Of a stretch of 64,000 nucleotides of DNA, positions 61,494 through 64,000 are shown in pieces; the stretch's first letter is position 1; each line of letters starts with the position of its first letter. Under the pieces are notes generated by a model, which was not told the origin of the DNA, did no database searches, and saw only the letters and a list, made by a program, of their open reading frames with translations. The DNA is taken from contig CAWESL010000013.1 of the NCBI GenBank assembly GCA_963811705.1, positions 69,880 to 133,879 of the forward strand. Reading direction: 5' to 3'. Position numbers and translations under genes: made by a program. Source of the stretch: DATJPR01 sp963811705 (GTDB taxonomy: Bacteria; Bacteroidota; Ignavibacteria; UBA10030; UBA6906).

Positions 61494-61760
61494 ATGATCG
61501 AACGCACCGTGACAATCAAGAACCGCACCGGCCTTCATACACGCCCGGCGGCGATGCTGGTGAAAGTGGCGGCGAAGTATCAGTCCGATTGTTACATCCG
61601 CAAGGATTCGTTTGAAATCAACGGTAAAAGCATCATCGGCGTCATGACCCTGGCCGCGGAACAGGGCTCCACGCTGGTCTTCCGTTTTGAGGGGGCCGAC
61701 GAACAGGAAGCCGCCGACGCCGTCATCGCACTCGTTGAACGAGGCTTCGATGAAGAGTGA
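61494..61760 (+). CDS. ptsH: Phosphocarrier protein HPr
   Basis: 88 residues. The active His15 lies in NRTGLHTRPAAMLVK, and the regulatory Ser46-like site in INGKSIIGVMTLAAEQGS. It takes phosphate from enzyme I. No EII sugar permease genes appear here, so it may mainly regulate metabolism. The GTG/ATG choice at 61491/61494 is ambiguous; GAGGGG lies just before the ATG. Its end overlaps ptsI by 11 bases. Confidence 0.95.
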   Translation: MIERTVTIKNRTGLHTRPAAMLVKVAAKYQSDCYIRKDSFEINGKSIIGVMTLAAEQGSTLVFRFEGADEQEAADAVIALVERGFDEE

Positions 61761-63528
61761 CGATCCCATCATTATCGAGCACAAACCTTCGGGAGAGATC
61801 ACGTTCCGCGGAATCGGAGCGGCGCCGGGCATCGCCGTCGGTCCGGCCTACCTCTACAGCAAAGCGATTCCCCATGTCGAGATGAAGGTGATCGGGCCCG
61901 AAGAAGTGGAGTCCGAACTCAGCCGTTTGCAGAGCGCCGTCGCACGGTCGGAAAAGGAACTGCAGAAAATCCTTGCCTTCGCGGAGCTGAAGCTCGGCGC
62001 TCAAAATGCAAAGATCTTCGAAGCACAGATCATGATTCTCGGCGACAGCATCCTGATGGGCAGCATCGAGGATCGCATCCGCCAGGAACTCCGCAACGCG
62101 GAATACGTGGTCTACGATGAGATCGGGAAATACAAGAAGTTGATGCTCGCCGCCCCGGATGAGTACATGCATGAGCGCGCGCATGATGTCGAAGATGTGA
62201 TGAACAGGATCATCCGGAACATCCAGGACCAAAAGCTTTTTTCCAAGCTCGAGGGCGAGACCATCGTCGTCGCGGAGAATCTCACGCCCGCGGACACCGT
62301 GATCTTCAGTCGCAACCAGATCCTCGGGTACGCGACCGATCTGGGCGGCGTGACGTCACATGCCGCGATCATCTCCCGTTCGCTCAAGCTCCCCGCCGTT
62401 GTCGGCCTCCGCCTCGCGACACGGTATGTGCAGACCGGGGACATCCTCGCCGTGGACGGGTATTCGGGGATTGTGGTCCTGAAGCCGGAACAGGAAACGC
62501 TCGACGCCCTGCAGCGGAAGGCGCAGCGATTCCGGCAATTCGAAGAGCAGCTCGTCGACATTGCCCACCTCGACGCGGAAACGCCGGACCATCGAAGGAT
62601 CGAGTTGTCGTCGAACATCGAATTCCCCGAAGAGGTGGAATTCGCCATCGAGAAAGGGTCCGCCGGGATCGGCCTGTACCGGACAGAGAGCCAGCTCCTG
62701 GCAAAAGGAACATACCCCACCGAGGAGGAACAGTACGAGGTGTACAGAACCGTGGCGGAAGGCATCTATCCGCAGCCGGTGATCTTTCGGACGTTCGACA
62801 TCGGCGGGGACAAGGTCCTCCCGGATTCCACCCGCGAACAAAACCCCTTCCTCGGCTGGCGCGGGATCCGCGTCATGCTCGACCGCCCGGAATTGTTCCT
62901 GACGCAGCTCCGCGCGATTCTCCGCGCGAGCGTCCGGAAGAACGTGCGGATCATGTTCCCCATGGTCTCCAAAACGCGCGAGGTCAAGGCCTCCCGTCTC
63001 CTGCTCGAACGGGCCAAAACTGAATTGCGCGCGAGCGCGATCCCGTTTGATGAGAATATGAAGCTCGGCGTCATGATCGAAGTCCCGTCGGCCGCGATCA
63101 TCGCCGACGTCATCGCCGCCGAGGTGGATTTCCTCAGCATCGGGACGAACGATCTGATTCAGTACCTCCTTGCCGTCGACCGAGACAACAGCTCGGTGTC
63201 CGAACTCTACCAGCAGTTTAATCCCGCCGTCATTCGCACCCTGAAGATGATCATCGACGCGGGGCACAAAAAACATGTCTGGATCGGCATGTGCGGCGAG
63301 ATGGCGAGCGATCCGATCGCGACCGTGCTGTTGCTCGGCCTGGGCATCGACGAACTGAGCGTGAATCCGGCGTCGCTCCCCGAAATCAAGAAGATCATCC
63401 GATCGGTGAAGTTCCGTGATGCGAAACGCGTCGCGGACAAGATCATTTCATTTTCCACGGAAGGGGAAATCAAAGAGTACCTTTCCTCCATCGTCAAGAA
63501 CAAGGTTCCGGAAATACCACTCGAATAG
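61750..63528 (+). CDS. ptsI: Phosphoenolpyruvate-protein phosphotransferase (enzyme I)
   Basis: 592 residues. The N-terminal start GIGAAPGIAVGPAYLY is typical, the active His lies in GGVTSHAAIISRSLKLPAVV, and the C-terminal PEP-binding parts include FRTFDIGGDKVLPD, NPFLGWRGIRVMLD and SIGTNDLIQYLLAVDRDN. It transfers phosphate from PEP to HPr. Its start lies within the last codons of ptsH, indicating coupling. Confidence 0.96.
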   Translation: MKSDDPIIIEHKPSGEITFRGIGAAPGIAVGPAYLYSKAIPHVEMKVIGPEEVESELSRLQSAVARSEKELQKILAFAELKLGAQNAKIFEAQIMILGDSILMGSIEDRIRQELRNAEYVVYDEIGKYKKLMLAAPDEYMHERAHDVEDVMNRIIRNIQDQKLFSKLEGETIVVAENLTPADTVIFSRNQILGYATDLGGVTSHAAIISRSLKLPAVVGLRLATRYVQTGDILAVDGYSGIVVLKPEQETLDALQRKAQRFRQFEEQLVDIAHLDAETPDHRRIELSSNIEFPEEVEFAIEKGSAGIGLYRTESQLLAKGTYPTEEEQYEVYRTVAEGIYPQPVIFRTFDIGGDKVLPDSTREQNPFLGWRGIRVMLDRPELFLTQLRAILRASVRKNVRIMFPMVSKTREVKASRLLLERAKTELRASAIPFDENMKLGVMIEVPSAAIIADVIAAEVDFLSIGTNDLIQYLLAVDRDNSSVSELYQQFNPAVIRTLKMIIDAGHKKHVWIGMCGEMASDPIATVLLLGLGIDELSVNPASLPEIKKIIRSVKFRDAKRVADKIISFSTEGEIKEYLSSIVKNKVPEIPLE

Positions 63529-63540
63529 ACGGAGAGAATG

Positions 63541-64000
63541 ATGACTCGCGAGCAGATGCAGAGCACCGACCCTTCCAATATGTTCGGCCTGATCAAGGCG
63601 TTCCCGGACCAGGCGGAAGAAGCCATGCGCATCGGCTATCAGACACGTGCCCGGATCAACGCCCGCGGCATTCGCAACATTGTCCTGTGCGGGCTCGGCG
63701 GCTCGGCCATCGGCGGCGACCTCCTCAAAAGCTACCTGGCGGGAGACCTCGATGTCCCCTTCCTCGTCAACCGGCATTACACCCTGCCGGCGTTTGTGGG
63801 ACCCTCTTCGCTCGTCATCATCTCCAGTTATTCCGGCAATACGGAAGAGACCACCACCGCTCACCGTGAAGCGATCCGTCGCAAGGCGAAGATCCTTTGC
63901 ATCTCCTCCGACGGCATCACGGCAAAGGTCGCAAAATCGAAGAACACCCCGTTCATCACGATCCCGGGCGGACTCCCGCCGAGAGCGGCGCTCGCATATT
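63541..64000 (+). CDS. Bifunctional phosphoglucose/phosphomannose isomerase, N-terminal part
   Basis: The frame begins at ATG 63541 (a second ATG lies at 63538; site GGAGAG) and runs off the right edge after 153 codons without a stop. NIVLCGLGGSAIGGDLLKSY and IISSYSGNTEETTTA are the SIS-type sugar-isomerase motifs of this archaeal/bacterial bifunctional family. It follows ptsHI by 12 bases, consistent with central-carbon function. Confidence 0.88.
   Translation, partial: MTREQMQSTDPSNMFGLIKAFPDQAEEAMRIGYQTRARINARGIRNIVLCGLGGSAIGGDLLKSYLAGDLDVPFLVNRHYTLPAFVGPSSLVIISSYSGNTEETTTAHREAIRRKAKILCISSDGITAKVAKSKNTPFITIPGGLPPRAALAY

Overview
The window looks like a chromosome segment of a GC-rich (by eye about 58% G+C) Gram-negative bacterium of the Bacteroidota/Chlorobi/Ignavibacteria side of the FCB group. 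The evidence is a TonB protein, a carboxypeptidase-regulatory-domain TonB-dependent receptor, a PorV/UPF0164-type barrel, a patatin fused to an Omp85 barrel, BatA-type membrane proteins, and secreted proteins ending in type IX secretion (T9SS) type A or FlgD-like sorting domains. No rRNA, tRNA, CRISPR array or intact insertion sequence was found. Genus-level assignment is not possible from the sequence alone.

Layout. 1-4.5 kb: a partial TonB gene, a self-cleaving XRE/S24 repressor facing a DUF72 gene across an operator-rich promoter, an IS200-like (RAYT-type) protein with a degraded HUH motif, an atypical SDR and a small hypothetical. 4.6-18.9 kb: seven co-directional minus-strand genes for surface and secreted proteins (patatin-Omp85, NHL lipoprotein, PorV-like barrel, TonB receptor, large lipoprotein, a T9SS cargo gene broken by two indels, a 708-residue secreted protein). 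19.2-23.6 kb: batA-like, hflX, suhB on the plus strand, running tail-to-tail into a minus-strand operon (23.5-29.5 kb: pdp, NUDIX, mscS, pyrE, bstA-like, radical SAM, GNAT, DUF486). 29.7-30.4 kb: a fatty-acid-hydroxylase-type gene with one indel. 30.4-33.7 kb: a TlpA-like thioredoxin protein and a TPR protein.

33.7-47.6 kb is the main metabolic locus: a complete bidirectional NAD-linked [NiFe]-hydrogenase (HoxEFUYH, group 3d type) with its endopeptidase and the full HypABCDEF maturation set, almost all overlapping by 4 bases. Embedded in it are a CoA-binding-domain protein and an MFS transporter (between hypD and hypE), and a small exported protein of unknown function precedes hypA.

47.7-55.8 kb: glnD-murI; then an ABC-type ATPase with both catalytic residues replaced and a lamin-tail secreted protein. 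These two face each other and carry the same bipartite upstream element with identical spacing, which is the most unusual signal in the window. A single-domain response regulator and an esterase follow. 55.8-59.3 kb: ahcY and metK (methyl cycle) and a sugar-nucleotide nucleotidyltransferase. 59.4-64 kb: type II IPP isomerase, polyprenyl synthase, HPr, enzyme I and the start of a phosphoglucose/phosphomannose isomerase.

Short heptad tandem repeats with a shared N3-GACA core occur in at least three intergenic gaps and look like a dispersed repeat family. Positions of start codons were chosen from ribosome binding sites, 4-base overlaps and family N-termini; several remain uncertain and are flagged.
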